DNA of 64,000 nt from Gibbula magus (Eukaryota > Mollusca > Gastropoda > Trochida > Trochidae). Shown in pieces: positions 50,101-58,700 of this stretch (position 1 is its first letter; the number at the start of each line of letters is the position of its first letter). A program made the translations under genes and the position numbers. A model generated the notes under the pieces. The model saw only the letters and a list, made by a program, of their open reading frames with translations. It ran no database searches and was not told the origin of the DNA. The stretch lies in NCBI GenBank assembly GCA_936450465.1, contig OW388298.1, positions 11,294,663 to 11,358,662 on the forward strand. Reading direction: 5' to 3'.

Positions 50101-51318
50101 TTGCAAGGTATGATCGCAGTCGCGTTGTCTTCTTATGACTTCGGTCATCTTCGTGTTACATTCGTATGGCCTTCGCTTGTGAAATATGCCCTATGGTTCC
50201 GATGGACAGGCGAAGGCAAATACAATGAAGATACGAATCATACGATGTCATCTCGATAGACATACGAAGGGCACGATGAGGACACGAATGCACCACGAAA
50301 CTAACATGTCAAATATTTTGCTCGCTCTCCCGATGTTGCCGCCGAACAGAGAAGAATTCCGCCGATGACCAAACGAATGCTTAAGATGCGTTTACGAATG
50401 GCCCGATTGCTTACGATCCTTTGCGAATTTGAACATTTTCAAATTCGTGTTTCCATCTTTTGTCAAATTCGGCACAGTGTGAACCGGCCTTTAACCGCTC
50501 ACCTCCGGACGATTTTCAACTGTAACCAAACTGTGCGGATAAACCGTGTTTGACAGCATGTATGTATTTTGGGCCTATCACAGGTGAAGTTTAGCGCAAA
50601 TATGTTGCGCAACAGAGATGAACGACCAGTTTTCCATATATGTTCGCACATGGTCGTTCATGTTGCGCAAAATAGTTGCGCTAAACTTCACCTGTGGGCC
50701 AATGGCCTTTTACTGAATAAAATGTCTGTCAGAAATCCTTCACTTGGCAATGTGTCTCAGCTATAGTTTATTCTCCAGAATTTGGATGGGACAACATCGG
50801 CTACAACTTCGTTATCGGCGAGGACGGGTTAGTGTACGAGGGGCGAGGCTGGGACGTCCAGGGAGCCCACACCAAATCATGCAACCAGCGATCTCTCGGT
50901 AATTACATCTGTCATTACACACATTAAAATGTATGACAAAACTATGTTAGGAATAAAAGCAATTGTTATCCTTGTTAAGTATTAAATTATGTGCAGATAC
51001 TATTTCTATTCTATCTAGATGAAAGGAAATTCTGTTGCGTTACATAATACTTAGTTTCATTCCATATCATTAGGTATCGCCGTGTTCGGAAACTTCCAAA
51101 CCGTTCTACCTAATGGTGCTGCACTTAACGCTCTGAGAGGCCTCCTGGATTGCGCTGTGAGGATGGGTCATCTTGACCCAGACTACAAACTCTTCGGACG
51201 ACGTGACTGGGGGTCGCTATCCCGTGTATCTCCTGGGGAGAAACTGGCCAGTCTCATCTCAACATGGAAGCACTACAACCAGACCGAGCTGTGTGCTTCC
51301 AACAAGGGTGGACGTTAA
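29151..51318 (+). CDS. Peptidoglycan recognition protein, secreted, amidase-dead (7 exons, 345 aa)
   Basis: Exons: 29151-29168, 32110-32319, 33835-33880, 43979-44145, 44735-44966, 50779-50898 and 51074-51318. All phases agree and total 1038 nt. Residues 1-22 are a signal peptide with Lys4 and Lys6 before the hydrophobic core. Residues 28-90 and 96-162 are two related cysteine-bracketed modules, possibly SH3b-like (W139...GW150). Residues 168-335 are a PGRP domain with IIHHTAG (197-203), a likely Cys205-Cys211 disulfide, GWDNIGYNF (227-235), YEGRGW and GAHT. Of the zinc and catalytic residues, His198 and Tyr233 remain, but Arg307 (GRRD) and Ser317 (SPGEKL) replace the usual His and Cys. It should bind but not cleave peptidoglycan. 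Gly227, Trp228 and Arg247 match the triad linked to DAP-type peptidoglycan. Expected to be extracellular. Confidence 0.9.
29352..29650 (+). repeat. GAGGT array plus associated repeat, copy 2
   Basis: Roughly 12 GAGGT pentamers and then GGGTTAAACGCCGCTTTCAA, matching the copy at 19087-19405. The right end includes GCGGGATTCGAACCCCGGAC, the reverse complement of a tRNA B box, so the family may be a tRNA-related SINE lying in minus orientation. Lies in PGRP intron 1. Confidence 0.7.
30665..30730 (+). other. tRNA-like fragment (possible SINE head)
   Basis: GAGGTTAACTGG about 35 bp ahead of GGTTCGACACC resembles pol III A and B boxes. The cloverleaf is not convincing, so this is a relic at best. 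Confidence 0.3.
31452..31790. mobile_element. TTAA-flanked MITE, copy B
   Basis: Termini AGGGTCAGTAGCACG and AGGGGCAGTAACACG (inverted), flanked by TTAA on both sides (31448-31451 and 31791-31794). Same family as 20569-20956 but without the internal palindrome. Located in PGRP intron 1. Confidence 0.85.
32110..32319 (+). CDS. PGRP exon 2 (signal core, first half of module 1)
   Basis: The acceptor is TTTATTCCAG|ATG and the donor GAAAACAAA|GTAAGT; phase 0 both sides. It codes the hydrophobic leader, then Cys28, Cys30 and Cys53 of the first module. Confidence 0.85.
32434..32574. mobile_element. Foldback element in PGRP intron 2
   Basis: Arms ATATTTATGGATGATCAACT and its inverse flank a loop containing CGGTATAGATCC and TTATACCGTTATCAAG. 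Arm length about 35 bp; non-coding. Confidence 0.75.
33310..33690. mobile_element. Foldback element family D, copy 2
   Basis: The opposite-orientation copy of 19650-20035. It shows AAGTGTGTCAAATGACTTTT inverted against ATGACACACTTTC, with ACGAAACGAGTG against GCACGAGTTTCGT. Located in PGRP intron 2, close to exon 3. Confidence 0.7.
33835..33880 (+). CDS. PGRP exon 3 (end of module 1)
   Basis: A 46-nt micro-exon reading [15 protein letters not shown], with acceptor TTTAATTTCAG and donor AACG|GTAAGTACTGTC. The 28-bp array begins within about ten bases of this donor. Confidence 0.8.
33885..38920 (+). repeat. 28-bp tandem array, first block (PGRP intron 3)
   Basis: About 180 copies of a 28-bp unit, TAGTACTGTC plus TACATAGTGACACAATAC. 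Common variants are GTCAACATAG, AAGACCAG, ATAGTTACAC, TAGCACTG and a longer unit with ACATATAAGTGAC. Local blocks repeat, for example around 36560-36900 and 37080-37440. The array starts at the exon 3 donor, whose intron begins GTAAGTACTGTCAACATAG. Confidence 0.95.
38921..39193 (+). repeat. Duplicated 273-bp non-array segment, copy 1
   Basis: Begins GTAGGCCTACTGTCAACTGC and ends CGAGAAGTCCG, where the 28-bp array resumes abruptly. It matches 43510-43782 at a constant 4589-bp offset with one clear mismatch (CTTCGTCG versus CTTCATCG). Confidence 0.9.
39194..43509 (+). repeat. 28-bp tandem array, second block
   Basis: Same unit as the first block. Its early part is built from repeats of about 280 bp (for example around 39600, 39880, 40230 and 40480), and later parts use the ACATATAAGTGAC variant. 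It ends with the same CAACATAGTTACACAATACT run as the first block, consistent with a segmental tandem duplication. Confidence 0.95.
43510..43800 (-). mobile_element. Copy 2 of the duplicated segment, with tRNA-like SINE end
   Basis: Read on the minus strand, 43800-43740 starts ACCGATCGGGTAGGTCATCG and contains AGAGTTCGAGTCTCG, resembling A and B boxes; a body follows (GGTTTCAATATAACGCC). In copy 1 the first part of this head is cut off at 39193 by resumed array sequence, so copy 2 is the more complete one. Confidence 0.55.
43979..44145 (+). CDS. PGRP exon 4 (first half of module 2)
   Basis: The acceptor is TTTCTCCAG|GT. It codes Cys96, Cys98, Cys124, Cys134 and W139VPV, ending NNNQ. The in-frame donor is CAG|GCTAGT, a GC donor. 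A GT alternative four bases later (44149/44150) pairs in phase with an acceptor at 44696 and would add 14 residues. Confidence 0.75.
44735..44966 (+). CDS. PGRP exon 5 (end of module 2, start of PGRP domain)
   Basis: The acceptor is GTGTTCACAG|ACT and the donor GACCA|GTATGTAC. It reads [15 protein letters not shown], then [23 protein letters not shown] and GYHMT. The open frame running upstream to 44636 is intronic under the favoured model. Confidence 0.85.
45009..45122. mobile_element. Foldback with GGAC repeats in PGRP intron 5
   Basis: The arms AACGAAACCCAGACGCAAGG and ACGGACGGAC return inverted after a short loop. The element starts about 40 bp after the exon 5 donor. Downstream, GAAACTTGGTATGTGGAACA recurs at about 45147 and 45301, a motif shared with the element at 46327. 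Confidence 0.7.
46327..47166. mobile_element. DNA element with TATGTCCCCC ends and about 172-bp internal repeats
   Basis: The left end TATGTCCCCCGAAAAATTTT is a hairpin closing with CGGGAGACATAA; the right end is CGGGGGACATCA. Inside, a unit of about 172 bp (GAAACTTGGTATGTGG, TAGACCTAGTGGTGG, GGTTTCCATGG) recurs at 46470, 46642 and 46814, with a fourth degenerate copy near 46998. No transposase. Confidence 0.65.
47756..47848 (-). pseudogene. tRNA-like pseudogene
   Basis: Minus strand: GTCTTCGTGGCGCAGCAGTC, then TAAGGCGTTGG and GGGTTCGAGACGC form credible A and B boxes with an insert between them like a long variable arm. Stem pairing is imperfect, so a decayed tRNA or SINE head is more likely than an active tRNA. 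Confidence 0.4.
48004..48250. mobile_element. Foldback and direct repeat (CCTTACCATATCC)
   Basis: CCGAGGATATGGTAAGGTTG is inverted at 48070-48092. The right part, CCTCGGGTTTTTCCTTCC to CCTTATAGTA, is repeated directly about 140 bp later. Confidence 0.65.
48605..50492. mobile_element. Non-autonomous DNA transposon with long TIRs
   Basis: The ends AAGGCCGGGTCACACTG and AAGGCCGGTTCACACTG (inverted) extend about 60 bp with interruptions (TGACAAAAGATG, ACACGAATT). Sub-terminal DNA on both sides is rich in ACGATG and ACACGA words. No transposase frame. In PGRP intron 5. Confidence 0.7.
50570..50700. mobile_element. Foldback MITE, copy 2 (GATGAACGACCAG family)
   Basis: The arms CACAGGTGAAGTTTAGCGCA and TGCGCAACAGAGATGAACGA return inverted to 50700. 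Ends about 80 bp before PGRP exon 6. Confidence 0.8.
50779..50898 (+). CDS. PGRP exon 6
   Basis: The acceptor is TATTCTCCAG|AA and the donor TCTCG|GTAATT. It reads [30 protein letters not shown] and NQRSL, the core of the ligand groove. Phase 1 on both sides. Confidence 0.88.
51074..51318 (+). CDS. PGRP exon 7 (C-terminal end)
   Basis: The acceptor is CATATCATTAG|GT. It reads [26 protein letters not shown] and [13 protein letters not shown], ending NKGGR and TAA. This exon carries the two substituted zinc-ligand positions. No AATAAA follows within 900 bp; the first is at 52364. Confidence 0.88.
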
Positions 51319-51599
51319 TATCTACATCGACATGTCTCACTAGTGCAGTGAAGAAGATGGAAACCCATAGAACTTCTTGAGGAAAGACGTACCTTTATTC
51401 GGTGATGGGACCACATGCCCATTATAGGCAGTAGGCATAATAACACAACATGAAACGCTTGTAAAATATGTCTTTAAAAATGACGATAGAATTATTGGTA
51501 GTATGATTCTAGGGGAGTGTGGCAGGCTTCCATTACAGTATAATGCCTAAAGCTCTTAAGTAAGGTTAATCCAGCAAGGTTGACATAGACTTCACTTCC

Positions 51600-52183
51600 A
51601 GTGTTATGGTATAATGAAATCTCTTGATGATTCGGGCAGAACTACATGGGCTTCACATGTTGAAAATATCTTATTTAAATTTGGTTTTGGTTTTGTATGG
51701 ACTTCTCAGGAGGTTGGTGATAGTAAGATATTTATGCAGCAATGTACATTAAGGCTTTCCGATAATCTTAAACAAACATGGCCTACTGCTATTCACAATT
51801 TCTCGGATTCTTTGGCATACACGGATTTTAAATCACTACTTGATGTTGAAAGTAATATCACAGTGTCCATCTCTCCTTATTTGAAATCTCTATTAGCAAA
51901 GTTTAGATGTAGCAACGTTGGGCTTGGTAAAGAAGTAGGAATGTATAATATATTGCAATGACTGAAAGAGTATATATGTACTGTAGATCAAGCAACACTA
52001 ACTGCATTGAAAATGAATTACATGTGCTTTTTTTATTATTGCAAACTGTATTATGAAGCTAGAACTAAGTTTATTACCTCATTGTCATTTAATACTGTCA
52101 ACAAACCCATTCTTATCAATAGCATAAACAGTAATGATAAGCGATTTATCACAATGGTATATAGGTTCTTGAAACGTGTATAA
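51600..52183 (+). pseudogene. LINE ORF2 C-terminal relic
   Basis: The frame reading CYGIMKSLDDSGRTTWASHV, ILFKFGFGFVW and KSLLAKFRCSN resembles the region after the reverse transcriptase in invertebrate non-LTR elements. After a break at about 51960, a second frame reads YYEARTKFI, then NKPILINSINSNDK to a stop at about 52183. Frameshifted and lacking reverse transcriptase, so dead. It belongs to a different family from the LINE at 56419. Confidence 0.55.
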
Positions 52184-55100
52184 AATCAGAAAAAAACCAA
52201 TGAAATCATAAACTTGTAACATTTTATGTGCGCTTCAAACCATTTTTTCCTATGTATATGCATATATGCGCTAAACTCGGCCTGTGGGTCAGCATTCATG
52301 TCCTGATTATTCTATGTAGCCTTCTGTCAACCACGTCTAACAAATATGTACCTCCTTCACGTAAATAAAAACCTGCAATTTTACATGGGCACATTTGGTT
52401 TTTTTTCCGGCTGCGTCATCTTTAATGGCAAATGGAGAATACTATAGCTGATATGAAATATATCAACGCATCACTATTGTCAGGGATGTATTATAAGTTG
52501 AAAAAAGTATGGCATGTAAAAACAATGCTTTGCCTTCACTTCGTGCTAAATGGAATTTTGTTGCCAATGCTTTCTAGATTTAATGACTGTGTCACACTGT
52601 GTCTATATAATATGTGCGCATCATCGTCTTAATTATGGAACCATATGTCATTGAGATGGTATTTAATATACAAGTCAGACAGTTCTCATTTCTTGTGAAC
52701 ATACAGTAAAACAATTCTCCGAAATTTAACATGTAGAATAGTTACTACCATAGTTTCCTCGTTGTATCGGGTAATAACAGGACAGTTTGTCCTCGAGCAC
52801 GGTCCTCGGCCTTTAGGCCTCGGACCTGGGTGCCGTTCCACTAACCGATCTTAGCCCTAAGATCGTCATCCTCGGTTACCCATGATTTTATATATGCTCC
52901 GTTACTCTCCAATAGACCTCTCCACGGAGCAGTGCGTCACGACGCTTTCAGTTACCCCCCTTTGTAGTGGCGCTAGCGGCTGCAAAATGACGTTTTACGT
53001 TAGGGGATGAGTCGAAAGCTGCAGCTTCTCTCTAAAATAACTTTAAGTCCAAGTTTTGGGTGAAGGCAGAAACAATATATCAATTTAATCCTGACTGTTT
53101 ACTGCTTCCAAAAATGCAATGTTTCATCGGATACTAAATAAAGTGATGAATCAGCATGCAGTTTCGCAAAAGGTCTTAGGCCCTAGTTATGGAAAAACTT
53201 ATTTTTTTAAACAAAAGTTCTAAATACATTTCCACATATCTTCTGAAAGAGAAAATGTTGTTCTGGTCCAACTGGGTTTCTTATGTAAAGATAATACATT
53301 TTTGCAAAATAAAATTCAAAAAATGCATATTTGTCCTCAAACTGTTAGCCTACATTTCATTTATGATTTGAAATGGAAATGAATTATTTAGCCCCGATTG
53401 AATTCATGGTATAAGAAACAGATGTATGTGTAACAATGAGATTTGGATTTTGTCTAAACTACGAACATCAATTTTCAAGAGAGTTATTTGAATTTCAGTA
53501 ATGGGTGATCTTTTTTTCTGAGCGAAGGGAGATAATTATTCTTCTCATTATTGTTAACATTTCTCATAAAAAAAATTAATTTGCAATCAAGTAACAACTG
53601 TTTCTTCTTAAAAACGTTACAAACGCATTATGGAATTATATGTTATAAAAATATAGATTATTGAAGGAGGAAATATATAATTGTTATATACCCACTATTC
53701 TCGCAATGGCATAAATACCTATGTAAAATAATCGCCAATATGGTAAACTATAATTAGGCCTATGCAGCGATACACAAATTGTACGTGAGAAAATAAAGTT
53801 TTCTTAAAGGTGTGCTAAGTCTTTTCGCCTAAGAAATCCATTTTCTGTAGAAGCAGTTAAAGGTCTGTGTGTTTAATGAACATAATTAAATTTGATGATT
53901 AAAAAGAGTTTTTAAAAACTTACGTTTTCCCCCTTGCTGAACGTTTAGAAAGTGAATCATTTCGGGTTATGAGAATGATATGATTTAGAGAACTTATGTG
54001 TTTGGTTGGCCAAATAAAAAGAGGATTATTTGGCGTTAAAAACGCCACATTTCTGACCACAGAAGCATATAATAAACATAAAATGTTGTATATTTACAGT
54101 GCAATATCACATATCTCTCATCTAGTGACGGGTGAAAGTCGGTATTTTCATAAGTGGTGCATTCATCTAAATATGCTTCATCTTCCTACATTGTTACTGT
54201 GCAAAATAGTATTTAACATACTATACTTGAACAATTAGGTTAATTCATGTTTTATAGTTCATGCATATTTATACGTATTACTCGATTGTGTATAGGTGAG
54301 TGAGTGAAGGAAGACACATAATCATATTTACAGATTATATAAAAATCATTTTAAACAGCTACAGTAAATCTTGACAGTATATACAACAAATGTACAAATA
54401 TATAGTATTTCATTCTGTTCTAATAAAATATCATACGAACAAAAGTTTATACAGCAGTGGCCGTACGCATATCTCGGGCGTAAGTCTTAGTCCAGGCGTA
54501 AGTATGAATATGTTTGTCGATTAATTCTGAAATCGTTACGAAAATATAGGAAATCATCTCAGCTACAGATACATAATTTCCATAATATTTTCGAACAGTC
54601 ATTAAGAAACCCACCTCTTATCAAACAACATATAGCCTACAACATACCGATTAGATTTAACATGGCCGCCAAGCGGACATTGGAATCAAAATTTTACATG
54701 CGACGTTTAAATGTGTCATTCGAAAACGAATGAACTGATAGATGAAAAGTAATTATGTGCCTGTAGCTGAGATGATTACCAATATATCATCAAAATATGA
54801 CAGCAATGGGACCTTTAGTTAATTTATGAAAATTATTTTCGCAACAGCTAATTAACACGTAAGTCTATGTACATTTGGTACAGATAATCTTGAATAGTCC
54901 AGATATGAGGCCTATATATGTGTCACTATTGACAATTCTTGAAATACAAAGAAGAAAAAAACCCAAACTATTTTCACAGATAATACAAGTAAGCTTTAGT
55001 TCAAAACTACGTTCAAGTGATATTCGCCTCCATTCAAATACCCTAATTGTTTCCGTGCGCTTTGATATCGCCGATTTACATCTAACAACACACAGAACTG

Positions 55101-55710
55101 TTATTATCTGTTAACTTCTTCAATCTATTACTCATGAATCGTTGTTTGCACTGTTTGTCGCAACTTCCCAATGCAAGGCATAACTCTTGCCAGTCTCCAT
55201 TACTGGCTGATTTAGGCCTTGCAGTATTTCCTTAAGAATGTGTTTAGAAATCCAGCAGTAGAGACCTTGGGCTATGAGTTTACCGCCAATCGCCTGTAAC
55301 TAAACAAACCGAACTAGGCTGTATTCAATACGAGGCGTTGATTGGCTCATTCCTAACATTAAAATATTAAATTCAAAGCATTTTTTTTCTTAACAGCCCA
55401 AATTTGCCTTTATTTTTGTACATAATTACAATAAAATATAGTAGATAATAATAATTTGTACTGTTAAAATAATCGATTTACGAGAATATGCATATCCGCT
55501 TTTCATGCTTCGTTCGGGGCTGAAAGGATCCCACGCTGCCATTCTTCGATATAAAACGGCTTTACACGATCTCACACTTAAATTCTAGCTATATTTTGAA
55601 TATTTTCCATTGCTTTTTACTTTATATGATTCACCCGTGCGTATTGTATTGTTATAAATGTAAATGTCTTGTTGTGAACCGTATTTTTGCGTTTGCATTC
55701 ACTGTTTCAG
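52184..55710. other. Intergenic, AT-rich
   Basis: No convincing exon on either strand. A GC-rich hairpin TCCTCGGCCTTTAGGCCTCG is at about 52793-52835, within an apparent repeat reaching about 52960. A fragment of the 27296 foldback family is at about 55176-55240. TATAAAA at 55550-55556 could serve the gene starting at 55711. Confidence 0.5.
52364..52369 (+). terminator. First AATAAA downstream of the PGRP gene
   Basis: A candidate polyadenylation signal 1.05 kb after the PGRP stop. It would place the LINE relic inside the 3' UTR, so an upstream non-canonical site is equally likely. Confidence 0.25.
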
Positions 55711-55752
55711 GTCGCTCAAGGTCAACCGGTTATGGCGTCGTCTAGCAGCACG
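55711..55752 (+). CDS. Unrecognised gene, exon with candidate start
   Basis: Reads VAQGQPVMASSSST in phase with the next exon. The internal ATG (GGTTATGG) could be the start, with upstream bases as 5' UTR. If translation starts further upstream, the protein is longer. Confidence 0.45.
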
Positions 55753-58700
55753 GTAGGCCCTAACCCTTATTTCTTTCTATATAGGAGAACATCTTTCTTG
55801 GAAACCACGTTTGAAGATGTCCTATACGAGACCTAGCATTTGTTTAATGTTCTAATTATTTATAAAAACTAAATTTCTTTATATCGGCCTCCATTTGAAA
55901 AATAAATTCATATCTAGGCCTATTAGTAAACATGATCGTCGAGTCATCTGGTCGACATTCAAGCCAGCCTATATCATTTATGACGGACGCTTGAACAGCT
56001 GATTATAAGATTGTAAAGTTTTGTATCAAGTGAAAGGATTTACACGATTGCAAATACATGTAAACGTTGACATTTTAAACTAAATTCATTAACAAATTGA
56101 TTGTTGCACTGTAAATTGTGATGTTTATGCCATATTATATCTGATCTTTTCTTCGTAGTTTGTTTTGTCTGCTTTAATTCACAATATCAGTGTAGGCAAC
56201 AACTGCCGGGGCACAATGCACAGGCTAATTTTGGGGGCTGGTAAACTATAAACTTAATAAAAAATAAAATATGAAAATGGTATTATATTAAACAATTATG
56301 TTGGAGCGCTTCCCAGGCCGCACACACACAACTTTTTGCTCTTGCTAATTTTGGTGATTTTTGTGGTTTATTCCCACTTTAGAATTCTCAAATTTGACAT
56401 GGGACTGTCTGCTAATGTTTGCTTTCTGACACTGAAATTATGAAGTTGTTCAGTTCAGTCGAAATAGTGACTTTGTTGTGTATTTTAACACAAAAGTTGG
56501 ACATTTTCAAGTGTGAATTACCACTCAGGGACAACACAGATGAAAGCTGCTATTGTTGGCTAATCAAGTGGACAAGCTACAGCATGGGCACAGGTGATTG
56601 GATTACGTATACCAGGGAAGAGTTGCTACAGATAGGACAAAGGACTGATCTATTTCCTTGTGGAGACATAAGCTTGTCAGCTGATCAATGTACACCTGTC
56701 TATCACTGGAGACCACGCCCTTTCAGAAGAGGGACATCAGGAGGGAGGCGTCGTCAAAAATCAGAAAACCTTGCCATACCATCCAATGAGCAATTAGATA
56801 TTTCCATGCTACATCCTCCAAAACTGAAGGGAGCTCTGTTGAATGTCCGTTCATGTTGCAATAAATGTGAAATGATAGAAGATCTTATCCTTGAACATGA
56901 TTTAGACATACTTGTTTTAACAGAGACGTGGCTCCGATCATCTGGCGATGAGTCAAAAATTGTTTCCATGACACCCCCAGGATATGTATGTAAACACAAA
57001 CCTCGTCCGACTCGTGGCGGCGGCGTTGCTATCATTTTCAGATCCCATCTCAATATCAAACTGTTGCATAGTACCGCATCTACTTCAATGGATAGAGATA
57101 GTACTCCTTCATTTGAATCTTTGGACTTTGTGGTAACCTCGGGCAAAACTACATCTAACCTAGTTGTCTTATATAGACCCCCTCCATCGACGAAAAATAA
57201 ATTTTCGTTTAAGCAGTTTGAAGAAGATTTTTCAGTATTCCTTGAAACTAAGTGCACTTCTAGGTCGAGATTAGTGATTCTTGGTGACTTTAACATTGAT
57301 TTTGCAAAAACAGTCTGTCCACAGACTGTTAACATGAAAAAATTGTTAGAAACTGTTGAATGTGTTCAACTTGTAGCTGTCCCTACACATAAACGAGGTG
57401 GCTGCCTTGATTGGATAGTTACCACGAAAGAGCCGTGCTGTGTTCTTAATCCCTCTGTGAGTGACCCTCAAATATCTGACCATTTCCTGGTGTCGTTTGA
57501 TCTCAACACAGACAAACCACCACTTCCTAAAAAGTCTATTCAGTGTCGAAACCTAAAGAACATGAATCGTGATGCTTTTCGTGATGATCTTTCAAACTCG
57601 ACTCTCGTTCAGGATCCACCTTCTGGTGTCAATTGCCTTGTTTCTCAATATGACCGTGTTCTTCGTGACCTCTTGGATAAATACGCTCCTCTGAAAACCA
57701 AACAGGTAACTGATCGTCCAGTCACACCCTGGTCAGTTACACCAGAAGTAATTGCAGCTAAGCAATCTAGACGCCGTGCCGAGAGAGCGTGGAGACGCTC
57801 CCGCCTAGAGGTGCACAGACAGATATTTTGTAATGCTCGAAATAAGGTGACTTCCTTGATACGACAGGCCAAGCAAAAGTCTCTGAATGACAAGATCCAG
57901 AATTCCAGTGATCCACGGTCTTTACATAAGCTGATGTCATGCCTACTTGGAAAAGAGTCCAATTCCCCTCTACCGGATACACAATCTCCTGAATCTCTAC
58001 CCAATGAGTTTAAGAACTTTTTTATGCAAAAAATTGCAAACATCCGTGCCACAATGGTGGACTTACCCACAACTACCACCACATCTGAGTGCCTTTCAGA
58101 ATCAATCGATTCCTCTGCCAATCCTGAGATCGAGACATTTAGGGAATTCCAGGGTTTCAGTGATGAGGAGGTTCTCAAGCTTGTTAGAAAGTCTAGCCCC
58201 ACCACGTGTGACTTGGATCCTGTACCTACATCCATTCTTCTGGAAAACCTTGATCTCCTTCTGCCAGTTCTATCCCGCATAATCAACGCCAGTCTTGCAT
58301 CGGGCCTTGTACCATGTGCTTTGAAATCGGCACTTGTAAAACCACTTTTAAAAAAGCCCAATCTAGATCAAGATCTGCTCAGCAATTACCGCCCAGTATC
58401 AAACCTCAGCTTCCTTTCCAAGCTTGTGGAACGTGCTGTTTGCACTCGTCTCTCGGAACATCTTCAAAGATACGATCTACATGACCATCTGCAATCGGCA
58501 TACCGCAGATGCCACAGTACGGAGACAGCGCTGCTGAAGGTCATCAGTGATCTCCGGCTGGGCATTGACAACAAACAGTTGGGAATTCTTGTTCTCTTGG
58601 ACTTGAGCAGTGCATTCGACACTATAGACCACAGTAGACTTCTCCGTCGCCTCAAAACTGACTTTCTCGTCGGTGGTACTGTCCTAGAATGGTTCAAGTC

